Positions 1-10,295 of a stretch of DNA of 64,000 nt are shown piece by piece. Position 1 is the first letter of the stretch; each line of letters starts with the position of its first letter. The stretch spans positions 271,445,687 to 271,509,686 of the forward strand of contig NC_061510.1 in assembly GCF_022539505.1 (NCBI RefSeq), written 5' to 3'. The notes under the pieces were generated by a model. That model was not told where the DNA came from. It saw only the letters and a program-made list of their open reading frames with translations, and made no database searches. Both the position numbers and the translations under genes were made by a program. This stretch comes from Lolium rigidum (lineage: Eukaryota > Streptophyta > Magnoliopsida > Poales > Poaceae).

Positions 1-1932
1 GCTACTATGTTGTTCATGCCAATCTTGTACTCCCTGAACATGTTGGTTTGCATGGGACTCGACAGTAGTAAGTCTGATGTTTCATTCTAAAATGCTCTGT
101 TATATTGGCTATTGGTATGCAGCATGCACTCTTTGTTTGCTTATTGTGCGCATTACAACGATCTTGTTATAACGACGAAATGATGAGTTCCAAATTCTTT
201 GGCAAACAATATAGTAGTGTCTTTGCCTTTACATTGTTGTTGTCTTAAGTTGTAATGTCTTTGTTTCAGATATAGGTGCTGCATGGACAACTTAAAAGAT
301 TGCCGGATCGCTTCATTGTATTGCTAGGTTTAATTACCATTCAATTTCTCTGGGTTCTGTAATATTTTTTCAAAGCCTTGCAGCTGATGTAATATTTAGT
401 TAGTTTTTGCAGTTCTTTCGCGCATTTTTTCTTTGGTGCTTGTGGTAAGTGAGGCTATCCGACAGAAATCATGTGCTGCGTAAATATTCTCAGTATCTAA
501 ATCACAAATTCCCATCACTTAAACGGCCCAATTAAGCGAAATCACTAAAGCGCCTATTATGCCGGCATATACACACCAACTAAACGGGCTGGCCCACTTA
601 CTTATTGGGCCAGCCCACTTGCTTTAAGGTGGACCCCACCCACTACTGGGCCGGCCCGAAGAATGCAAAAGTGGGCCCCACAAGCTTATTGGGCCAGCCC
701 GCTAACTCGTCGGGCCAGCCCACATGATTAACCGTGGACCCCACACACTAAATGGGCCGGCCCTTTAACAGTATAGTGGGGCCCACCTGCGTTTTTGGCC
801 CGGCCCACCATCTTGTTGGGCCGGCCCACTTGCTATATGGTGGACCCCACATATTAAATGGGCCGGCCCTTTAACAGGAAAGTGGGACCCACCTGTGTTT
901 TGGCCCGGCCCACTATCTTGTTGGGTCGGCCCACTTGCTATACGGTGGACCCCACATATTAAATGGGCCGACCCTTTAACAGGAAAGTGGGACCCACCTG
1001 TGTTTTGTCCCGGCCCACTATCTTGTTGGGCCGGCCCACTTGCTATACGGTGGACCCCACGTACTAAATGGGCCGGCCCTTTAGCAGGAAAGTGGGACCC
1101 ACCTACGTTTTTGGCCCGGCCCACTTTCTTGTTGGGCCGGCCCACTTGCTATATGGTGGACCCCACATACTAAATGGGCCGGCCCTTTAAAAGGAAAGTG
1201 GGGCCCACTCGTGTTTTTGGCCCGGCCCACTATCTTCTTGGGTCGGCCCACTTGCTATATGGTGGACCCCACATACTAAATGGGCCGGCCCATTAACAGG
1301 AAAGTGGGACCCACCTGTGTTTTTGGCCCGGCCCACTGGCTTGTTGGGCCAGTCCATTTGATCTATTGTGGACCCCACGTACTAAATGGGTCGGCCCGAT
1401 AGCAGGAAAGTGGGACCCACATGCTAATTGGGCCGGCCCAATAACTTCTTGGGCCGGCCCACTTGCTTCAAGGTGGACCCCACTTTTTAAATGGGCTGGC
1501 CCATTAAAGGTTTGACCAGTCAACCTGAGATGTTAGGCCCGGCCCACGTAACTAATGGACCAGCCCAGCTATATAGTTGACCGGTCAAACTAAGTCACCT
1601 GGCCCGGCCCGCAAACTTAATGGGTCGGCCCGCTTAAGACGTGGGAGGCCTCGTGTGGGCCTACCATCTACCACGGGGTTTAGCCGGTTAACGACGTTAA
1701 CTGGCAGTTAACGACGTCTGCCACGTGTCAGTTTGCATGACGTCAGCAGTGGTCCGATTTTCCGTGGCGGAAGGGCGCCCAAGCGCGACGGACCGAAGAA
1801 AACGTGGTACGACTTTGCCTGACGCAGTTTCGACAACAGAACCCATATCGTCGGGTTAGGCCCATAGGCGACGAAAAATACCCCTTAGCGGACGATTTTG
1901 GGACGTTGCCTATGAGAACTTTTCTTGTAGTG
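1..1932 (+). mobile_element. CACTA transposon, 3' part (5' end outside window)
   Basis: The right end reads TTTTCTTGTAGTG at 1920-1932, which is the inverse of CACTACAAGAAAA, the classic end of grass CACTA elements. Inward of the end lie GC-rich subterminal sequences and a GGGCCGGCCC repeat array, as usual for the subterminal zone of this superfamily. Bases 1-560 hold no convincing ORF and are probably the 3' transcribed part or internal non-coding DNA of the element. The element interrupts a gypsy internal region that resumes at 1933. A second, slightly diverged copy of its last ~420 bp lies at 4996-5442. Confidence 0.8.
741..1510. repeat. subterminal tandem repeat, ~105 bp unit
   Basis: About seven imperfect units with a period of 105-106 bp. 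Each contains the near-palindrome GGGCCGGCCC two or more times, separated by TGGACCCCAC and GTGGGACCCACC motifs. Repeat starts can be aligned near 860, 965, 1071, 1177 and 1282. Subterminal repeats of this sort are binding sites for the transposase in characterised CACTA elements; that role is inferred here. The open frames seen on both strands follow from the stop-poor repeat and are not taken as genes. Confidence 0.85.
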
Positions 1933-4900
1933 ATGATTGGTCTTTCTAAGGTCTAGATATTTTCTAGTAAGGGTCGAACAACAAGGAAGAAGGTGTAGAG
2001 TCTTATAATGCTTGCAATATGTCTTTTATGTGAGTTTTGCTGTACCGGTTCATACTTGTGTTTGTTTCAAATAACCTTGCTAGCCTAAGCCTTGTATTGA
2101 GAGGGAATACTTCTCGTGCATCCAAAATCCTTGAGCCAAACACTATGCTACTTGTGTCCACCATACCTACCTACTACATGGTATTTCTCCGCCATTCCAA
2201 AGTAAATTGCTTGAGTGCTACCTTTAAATTTCCATTCTTTGCCTTTGCAATATATAGCTCATGGGACAAATAGCCTAAAAACTATTGTGGTATTGAATAT
2301 GTACTTATGTATCTTATCTCTTGTAAGTTGCTTGTTGAGCGATAACCATGTTCCTGGGGACGCCATCAACACTTTGTTGAATATCATGTGAGTTGCTATG
2401 CATGTTCGTCTTGTCTGAAGTAAGGGCGATTTACCATGAGTTGAATGGTTAGAGCATGCATATTGTTAGAGAAGAACATTGGGCCGCTAACTAAAGCCAT
2501 GATCCATGGTGGAAGTTTCAGTTTTGGACAACAATCCTCAATCTCTTATGAGAATATTATTTGTTGCTAAATGCTTATGCATTAAAGAGGAGTCCATTAT
2601 CTGTTGTCTATGTTGTCCCGGTATGGATGTCTAAGTTGAGAATAGTCAAAAGCGAGAAATCCAATGCGAGCTTTCTCCTTAGACCTTTGTACAGGCGACA
2701 TAGATGTACCCCTTTGTGATACTTGGTTAAAACATATGTATTGCAATGATAATCCAGGTAATCCGAGCTAATTAGGACAAGGTGCGGGCACTATTGGTAT
2801 ACTATGCATGAGGCTTGCAACTTGTAGGATATAATTTACATAATACATATACTTTATTACTACCGTTGATAAAATTGTTTCTTGTTTTCAAAATAAAAGC
2901 TCTAGCACAAATATAGCAATCAATGCTTCCCTCTGCGAAGGGCCTTTCTTCTACTTTTATGTTGAGTCAGTTTACCTATTTCCTTCTGTCTTAGAAGCAA
3001 ACACTTGTGTTAACTGTGCATTGATTCCTACATACTTGCATATTGCACTTGTTATATTACTTTATGTTGACAATATCCATGAGATATACATGTTACAAGT
3101 TGAAAGCAACCGCTGAAACTTAATCTTCCTTTGTGTTGCTTCAATGCCTTTACTTTGAATTTACTGCTTTATGAGTTAACTCTTATGCAACACTTATTGA
3201 TGCTTGTCTTGAAAGTACTATTCATGAAAAGTCTTTGCTATATGATTCAATTGTTTACTCATTGCATTTACATTGCTTCGAATCGATGCATTCATTACAT
3301 GTGCTTACAATAGTATTGATCAAGATTATGATGGCATGTCACTTCATAAATTATCTTTGTTATCGTTTACCTACTCGGGACGAGTAGGAACTAAGCTTGG
3401 GGATGCTGATACGTCTCCAACGTATCGATAATTTCTTATGTTCCATGCTACTTTTATGATGATACACACATGTTTTATACATACTTTATGTCATATTTAT
3501 GCATTTTCCGGCACTAACCTATTAACGAGATGCCGAAGAGCCGGCTTGTTGTTTTCTCGCTGTTTTTGGTTTCAGAAATCCTAGTAAGGAAATATTCTCG
3601 GAATTGGACGAAATCAACGCCCAGGGGCCTATTATTCCATGAAGCTTCCTGAACACCGAAAGGGAACCGAAGTGGGGCGACGAGGCGCCGCCACACAAGG
3701 GCGACGCGGCCCAGGCGGGCCCGCGCGATCCTAGTGTGTGGCCCCCTCGTCAGCCCTCCGACTCCGCCCTTCCGCCTAAAGTCTTCGTCGCGAATACCCT
3801 AGTACCGAGAGCCACGATATGGAAAACCTTCCAGAGACGCCGCCGCCGCCAATCCCATCTCGGGGGATTCAGGAGATCGCCTCCGACACCATGCCGGAGG
3901 GGGGAGTCACCTCCCGGAGGACTCTTCACCGCCATGGTCGCCTCCGGAGTGATGTGTGAGTAGTTCACCCCTGGACTATGGGTCCATAGCAGTAGCTAGA
4001 TGGCCGTCTTCTCCTAATTGTGCTATCATTGTTAGATCTTGTGAGCTGCCTAACATGATCAAGATCATCTATTTGTAATGCTACATGTTGCGTTTGTTGG
4101 GATCCGATGAATATGGAATACTATGCTATGTTGATTATCAATCTATTATCTATGTGTTGTTTATGATCTTGCATGCTCTCCGTTACTAGTAGAGGCTCTG
4201 GCCAAGTCGTTACTTGTAACTCCAAGAGGGAGTATTTATGCTCGATAGTGGGTTCATGCCTCCATTAAATCTGGGACAGTGACAGAAAGTTCTAAGGTTG
4301 TGGATGTGTTGTTGCCACTAGGTATAAAACATCAATGCTATGTCTAAGGATGTATTTGTTGATTACATTACGCACCATACTTAATGCAATTGTCTGTTGT
4401 TTGCAACTTAATACTGGAGGGGGTTCGGATGATAACCTGAAGGTAGACTTTTTAGGCATAGATGCATGCTGGATAGTGGTCTATGTACTTTGTCGTAATG
4501 CCCAATGAAATCACACAATACTCATCATAACATGTATGTGCATGGTCATGCCCTCTTTATTTGTCCATTGCCCAACTGTAATTTGTTCACCCAACATGCT
4601 ATTTATCTTATGGGAGAGACACCACTAGTGAACTGTGGACCCCGGTCCATTCTTTTATATCGAATACAATCAACTGCAATACTCGTTCTACTGTTTTCTG
4701 CAAACATCATCATCCACACTATACGTCTAATCCTTTGTTACAGCAAGCCGGTGAGATTAACAACCTCACTGTCACGTTGGGGCAAAGTAATTTGGTTGTG
4801 TTGTGCAGGTTCCACGTTGGCGCCGGAATCCCTGGTGTTGCGCCGCACTACACTCCGCCGCCATCAACCTTCAACGTGCTTCTTGGCTCCTACTGGTTCG

Positions 4901-4995
4901 ATAAACCTTGGTTTCTTACTGAGGGAAAACTTGCTGCTGTACGCATCACACCTTCCTCTTGGGGTTTCCAACGGACGCGTGATGTACGCGTATCA
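1933..4995 (+). mobile_element. gypsy retrotransposon, 3' part (non-coding tail plus 3' LTR)
   Basis: From 1933 the sequence aligns with the 3' non-coding region of the complete gypsy copies at 30054-38262 and 43141-49857 (compare 35215 onward), followed by a full LTR at 3407-4995. The 5' part lies left of the CACTA and outside the window. The element itself interrupts a second CACTA: the sequence just after its end (CCAGTCAACC) matches 1517 onward in the first CACTA, so CCAGT is the expected target duplication, although the left copy cannot be seen. No ORF of note. Confidence 0.8.
3407..4995 (+). repeat. 3' LTR of the left gypsy element
   Basis: Starts TGATACGTCTCCAACGTATC and ends GTACGCGTATCA, giving 7-bp terminal inverted repeats TGATACG/CGTATCA. 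Length 1589 bp, like all other LTRs of the family in this window. Preceded by the purine-rich AAGCTTGGGGATGC tract. Confidence 0.88.
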
Positions 4996-5442
4996 CCAGT
5001 CAACCTTAGAGGTTAGGCCCGGTCCACGTAAATAATGGACCAGCCCAGCTATATAGTCGACCGGTCAAACTAAGTCAGCTGGCCCGGCCCGCAAACTTAA
5101 TGGGCCGGCCCGCTTAAAACGTGGCAGGTCTCGTGTGGGCCTACCATCTACCACGGGGTTTCAACCGGTTAACGTCGTTAACTGCCAGTTAACGGCGTCT
5201 GCCACGTGGCAGTTTGCATGACGTCAGCAGTCAACGGGCTCCCGGAAACACTTCTGCAACGGTCCGATTTTCCGTGGTGGAAGGGCGCCCAGGCGCGACG
5301 GACCGAAAAAATCGTCGTAGGACTTTGCCTGACGCAGTTTCGACAACATAACCCATATCATCGGGTTAGGCCCATAGACGACGAAAAATACCCCTTAGCG
5401 GACGATTTTGGGACATTGTCTATCAGAACTTTTCTTGTAATG
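4996..5442 (+). mobile_element. CACTA transposon 3' end (second copy)
   Basis: Nearly collinear with 1513-1932 and ending TTTTCTTGTAATG, i.e. CATTACAAGAAAA with one change in the CACTA terminus. It carries an extra stretch around 5229-5259 missing from the first copy. This is the right-hand remainder of an older CACTA that received the gypsy insertion. The rest should lie left of the window. Confidence 0.75.
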
Positions 5443-5514
5443 AGTGGAACTATATTGCCTGAAGTATTTCCTTGTATTTTACTAGTGGCACTCTATTCCG
5501 GAAAAGTCCAGTTT

Positions 5515-5877
5515 GAACCTGGGTGCATGTGAACCCTAGTTGGAAATGCATTTTCCAAATGTTAAAAAATTCTGAAATAAAAATATTCGGGTACGTACAC
5601 ATGTTTCATGTGTGCGTAGAAAGTTTTCGCGGAGAAATCACTTTTTTATTTCAGAATCTAAAAAAGACAGAATACGTCACATATATACTCCTATATAGCC
5701 CTGCAAAATTTCACTTTTTTGCTGAGACAAAATAAAAGATTTTTTCGTCACGAAACTCATGTCCAGGGCACATATTTGAGATTATCTGCGAAATCATTTT
5801 GTGTTTCGATTTTTAAAACATGTTTCGAGATCACAAATGGAACTTTTCAAAAAGTGGGTTCACATGCCCCCATGTTC
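5515..5877. mobile_element. MITE-like element with ~22 bp inverted ends
   Basis: The left end GCATGTGAACCC (5525-5536, arm starting at 5515) is repeated in inverted orientation at 5856-5877 (GGGTTCACATGC...GTTC). Over 22 bp the two arms differ at two positions. The interior is AT-rich, about 320 bp, without coding capacity. No clear TSD was found, so the superfamily is open. The flanks 5443-5514 and 5878-6060 hold nothing recognised. Confidence 0.55.
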
Positions 5878-6060
5878 CATATATGCAGTCTCCACTCTAT
5901 TCCCCTCTATATTCTATCAATTGCTTGACAATCTTTCTTGAGGAATTATATCGATTGCCATATTTCCCTTGGGATTTTATTGCATTGCTAAACCGAGCCT
6001 ACAAGAGCAATCGGTGTGTATTGGGTTTGCTTGTATTTCGCCTCCACCCTGCGTTAGGTG

Positions 6061-6617
6061 CCCCTATCACACGCTCAGCGCGTGCATCGGTAGTACACAC
6101 ACTTTAGTCTATGGGTCGATCCAAAATGCGGGCAATAACAAGATTTTATTATTTTAACAACAATTTTCTAATTCAAACAATTTTAAATAGGTACAAATCT
6201 CAACAATCAAGTTTTTTTAATTTGGACAATTTTAAAAAATAAAAAGTTAGTATGAATGATTTTTAAAATTTGAACAATTTAAAATCATAAAAATTCAAAT
6301 ATGAACAAACAGAAGGAAACCAGCAAAACGAAGAAGACAACAAAAAACCAAAAAAAAATCCTAAGAAAAAAGAAGTTTGTTGTTAAAGTTGAGATATATA
6401 ACCAAAAAGTGGAAAAGAAGAAAAGAAACAGAAAAAGTGGGGAAAAGGAAAAATACCAAAAAAATAAAAAATAAAAGTCCCTGAAAGAGGAACTGAACAC
6501 ACAAAAAACCACCTAATACCATAAAACCCGCCGTTAGCGTGTGTTACTGGGCCGTCCCAACTCGCTCATTAGTTGTGTGTGTGCACTATTAGCGCCCGCA
6601 CTGAGTGATGTATAGGG
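6061..6617. mobile_element. degraded inverted-repeat element, possibly Mutator-like
   Basis: The outer sequences CCCTATCACACGCTCAGCGC (from 6062) and the reverse complement of the segment ending at 6617 match at about 17 of the first 24 positions. The similarity continues inward for roughly 55-60 bp (both sides contain TAGT.CACACACA). The interior is A-rich, with a purine-rich stretch around 6300-6510. Long degenerate ends suggest a Mutator-like non-autonomous element, but no 9-bp TSD was confirmed. Confidence 0.4.
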
Positions 6618-6861
6618 TTTCCCCCTGCGTGTTCTTCGCGTTCATTGCCGCACACCATCAAATACGTGAAGATGGGGCCATCCCTTCGAGACTAGAGTGC
6701 ATCACAGTGTCTATGTAAACAAAACAAAAAAAATGTATAGGTTTCTCGACGGACTAAAGATGGTAGTCTTGCATCATGGACCAAGAAGATGCCTTAAATT
6801 GGGTATCGTTGGCCCCATATATCAACTAGGGCGACTGAGTGAAGTTTACTCAACCTCATTT
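6618..6861 (-). other. displaced 3' flank of the F-box gene
   Basis: Removing the retroposon (flanked by AACATGATT at 6862-6870 and 39511-39519) and the copia element (flanked by GCAAC) joins this segment, read on the minus strand, directly to the stop codon of the F-box gene at 39519-39521. It is therefore the original sequence downstream of that gene and probably its former 3' UTR. No coding signal is seen. The UTR role is inference; the collinearity rests on the two TSDs. Confidence 0.6.
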
Positions 6862-6870
6862 AACATGATT

Positions 6871-8142
6871 AAAAGAAGTTTGATAAAAGGAATATATTAA
6901 TATAATATCAAAAGATACAAATTACACCTAGCTTCTGCAACAACGAAACACCCTAATAATAGTATGGATGCACACAGCTAAAAAAGAGAAAAAAACTAAG
7001 TAACAAAAGTCCCGCTACAGCATCCCAGGCCTAGCAACAGCAATACATCCACCACCAAGGCAAAACATGAAATACAGTCTCTCCAAAAGCGACGCCTCCA
7101 AAAAGGGAACGGTGCACCAGCGTCGTCGTTGCCTGACGAAAGATCTTTAGTTTTCACCCAAAAGATAGTCTCCGCTCTCAAAACAATGTCTCCAACAAGG
7201 TTATTGCCAGGCACAACCAATTAAGAGCAGACCTTGAGTTTTCATCCTGAAAGGTATGACTCTGAACTTCACCTGTGCTGCCGCCCCCAGTTTCATACCA
7301 CTGCTGCGGAGTCCGGAACACCAAGCAAGTCCCTCAATATCGCGGAGACTTAAACCTCCCTTAGCTAGTCCTCCAATCCGTCCTTCATGCTATTCCCTTC
7401 TTCTCACTTCACCATGGACAAAAATGTCACTTGATGTCAACACAGAACAGAGCTTCCCGCTGCTCCCTCTAGAACCAAACGGTCGGAATAAAGCATGAGT
7501 GCGTGCGACCGAATACCACCCGATCCAGCAAACTTCGGGAAAATGATGCAATGTTCCATTCACCGGCGGAGCTTTCCGGAACTCATCACACTAGCCAGAT
7601 CAGGACCGACAGGCCTCCGACGGGTCTTCATCTTGGCATGAGAGAAACCCGAGGAACGCCACCATTATGGCTAGACCAGCAGCCCCCACACCGCCAGTCA
7701 TTCCTACCGGATCACCAGAGAATAAGGCGGCATGGAGCTGCGACGATGGCTTGAACGAAGACATGGATCCTGCGTTGATTGGGGCCAAGATGGCCCAAAT
7801 AAGGCCCAGCTCGCCACCACCACCGAACCGCCGCCGGGGGCGAACGCCGTCACGCTCCAACGTCCCATTCCTCCATGACGACCGACGAAGTGCATTAGGC
7901 CATGACCACCGCAGCCGTGCGACCCAGCGTCCTCAGCGGGCACCCCACCGCCTTCCATGAAGCACCGCCGCGGAGCCCTCTCCACCCCTTCGTCCTTCGA
8001 CGGGAGGGGCGCCGCCACCGCCACCAGAGACGGCAGCAACGGCAGCCTAAGGGCAGGGGATGAGGGGCCGCTCCGGTCGCGCAGAAGGGGGCCTCCGCCG
8101 CCGCCCGGGAGGAGAGCGGCAGGGAAGGGTTTTGGGTGGAGC
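6871..8142 (-). mobile_element. non-LTR retroposon-like insertion, 1.27 kb
   Basis: Read on the minus strand, it begins GC-rich (GCTCCACCCAAAACCC, codons rich in Gly/Ala/Pro) and ends TTTTGATATTATATTAATATATTCC, a 3' end I know as common in grass genomes. It is flanked by the perfect 9-bp duplication AACATGATT at 6862-6870 and, across the copia element, at 39511-39519. No terminal inverted repeats are seen, which argues against Mutator. ORFs of 86-146 codons exist on both strands but resemble nothing known and look like products of GC-rich composition. It carries no reverse transcriptase, so it would have been moved in trans. It inserted 0-9 bp past the stop of the F-box gene. Confidence 0.55.
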
Positions 8143-8145
8143 AAC

Positions 8146-8700
8146 TGTTGAAATAATGGGCTAAATCAATTTGGCCCATGTAGTATTTCAGAGCCCACAT
8201 AGTGGCAGCCTTGTGAGTTTGAGCCCAAGTTGGTGGCAGCTCACTAGGGAGTGGCAAGAGGTGGGAAGTTTAGTCCCACATGGAAAGTTGGGAGGAAGTT
8301 AGACCACCTTATAAGGTGGGTTGTTCCACTACTAGTAAGTGAGTAATAATAGGAGTGGTACACGCGCGTTCCTCCTCCTCCTCGCTCGCTCGACTCGACA
8401 CGACACGACACGACGCGCTCGTGGTGAGTGGATTGAGCCTCGAGCCGAGACTTTCCTTTCGCTTTGCAGTTCAGGAAAAGTAACCGACTCGAACGTGCGC
8501 GTGACCTGGGCGTGCCCCACGTTGCCTAGGGTTTCCTAAGCCTATATAATCTCTTGCCCGGACCGTAGAAATCAATCCAATACACGAGTTAGGGTTTCCA
8601 CCTCTCTCTGCTTGCGCCGCCCGCCCGCCGGCGTGCACCAGCGAACGGGAGAGCAGGTCTCCGGAACCGCTCGCCTTTGCGATCCTATACGGGAGAGGGC
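8146..8700 (+). repeat. copia 5' LTR, first part
   Basis: Matches 38487-39141 of the 3' LTR apart from several indels. It contains a CGACACGACACG short repeat near 8390-8415. The LTR is interrupted after AGGGC at 8696-8700, which is the target duplication of the gypsy array. Confidence 0.88.
8542..8550 (+). promoter_or_regulatory. TATA box of the copia LTR
   Basis: CTATATAAT about 400 bp inside the LTR, conserved in the 3' LTR at 38972-38980. Position and motif fit the core promoter of an LTR. The gypsy array is inserted about 150 bp downstream, probably in the transcribed R/U5 part. Confidence 0.55.
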
Positions 8701-10295
8701 TGATACGCGTTCAACACGCGTCCGTTGGGAACCCCAAGAGGAAGGTGTGATGCGTACAGCGGCAAGTTTCCCTCAGTATGAAACCAAGGTTATCGAACCA
8801 GTAGGAGCCAAGAAGCACGTTGAAGGTTGATGGTGGCGGGATGTAGTGCGGCGCAACACCAGGGATTCCGGCGCCAACGTGGAACCTGCACAACACAACC
8901 AAAGTACTTTGCCCCAACGAAACGAGTGAGGTTGTCAATCTCACCGGCTTGCTGTAACAAAGGATTAACCGTATTGTGTGGAAGATGATTGTTTGCAGAA
9001 AACAGTAGAACAAGTATTGCAGTAGATTGTATTTCAGTAAAGAGAATTGGACCGGGGTCCACAGGTCACTAGAGGTGTCTCTCCCATAAGATAAACAACA
9101 TGTTGGGTGAACAAATTATAGTTGGGCAATTGACAAATAAAGAGGGCATGACCATGCACATACATATCATGATGAGTATAGTGAGATTTAATTGGGCATT
9201 ACGACAAAGTACATAGACCGCCATCCAACCGCATCTATGCCTAAAAAGTCCACCTTCGAGGTTATCATCCGAACCCCTCCGAGTATTAAGTTGCAAAGCA
9301 ACGGACAATTGCATTAAGTATGGTGCGTAATGTAATCAACAACTACATCCTTAGACATAGCATCAATGTTTTATCCCTAGTGGCAACAAGCACAACACAA
9401 CCTTAGAACTTTCTCGTCACTGTCCCGTGTGTCAATGCGGGCATGAACCCACTATCGAGCATAAATACTCCCTCTTGGAGTTACAAGCATCTACTTGGCC
9501 GAGCATCTACTAGTAACGGAGAGCATGCAAGATCATAAACAACACATAGATATAACTTTGATAATCAACATAACAAGTATTCTCTATTCATCGGATCCCA
9601 ACAAATGCAACATATAGAATTACAGATAGATGATCTTGATCATGTTAGGCAGCTCACAAGATCCGACAATGAAGCACAATGGGGAGAAGACAACCATCTA
9701 GCTACTGCTATGGACCCATAGTCCAGGGGTAGACTACTCACACATCACTCCGGAGGCGACCATGGCGGCGTAGAGTCCTCCGGGAGATGAATCCCCTCTC
9801 CGGCAGGGTGCCGGAGGCGATCTCCTGGATCCCCCGAGATGGGATCGGCGTTGGCGGCGTCTCTGGAAGGTTTTCCATATCGTGGCTCTCGGTACTGGGG
9901 GTTTCGCGACGGAGGCTATTTGTAGGCGGAAGGGTAGGTCAAGAGGCGGCACGAGGGCCCCACACCACAGGGCCGCGCGGCCAAGGGGGGGGGGGCGCGC
10001 CGCCCTAGGGTGTGGCCCCCTCGTGGCCCCTCTTCGTCTCCTCTTCGGACTTCTGGAAGCTTCGTGGCAAAATAGGACCCCGGGCGTTGATTTCGTCCAA
10101 TTCCGAGAATATTTCGTTACTAGGATTTCGAAACCAAAAACAGCGTAAAACAACGAATCGGCACTTCGGCATCTTGTTAATAGGTTAGTTCCGGAAAATG
10201 CACGAATATGACATAAAGTGTGCATAAAACATGTAGATAACATCAATAATGTGGCATGGAACATAAGAAATTATCGATACGTTGGAGACGTATCA
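8701..10295 (-). repeat. array LTR A (3' terminal LTR in element sense)
   Basis: 1595 bp, ends TGATACG/CGTATCA. It contains a run of G near 9986-9996 that is shorter in the other copies. The neighbouring PPT-like tract is at 10296 onward on the minus strand. Confidence 0.92.

Noticed and set aside
765..1523. Overlapping ORFs of 63-126 codons on both strands
   Set aside because: They lie in a 105-bp tandem repeat that lacks stops; the proteins are just the repeat translated and occur in several frames.
6285..6512. 75-codon minus-strand ORF rich in Phe
   Set aside because: Translation of an A/purine-rich low-complexity stretch; no domain.
6871..8142. Helitron or Mutator origin of the 1.27 kb insertion
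   Set aside because: The 9-bp duplication speaks against a Helitron, and no terminal inverted repeats were found for Mutator.
7600..8257. Several 86-146 codon ORFs in GC-rich DNA
   Set aside because: Present on both strands and in several frames in the GC-rich part of the retroposon; compositional, no family recognised.
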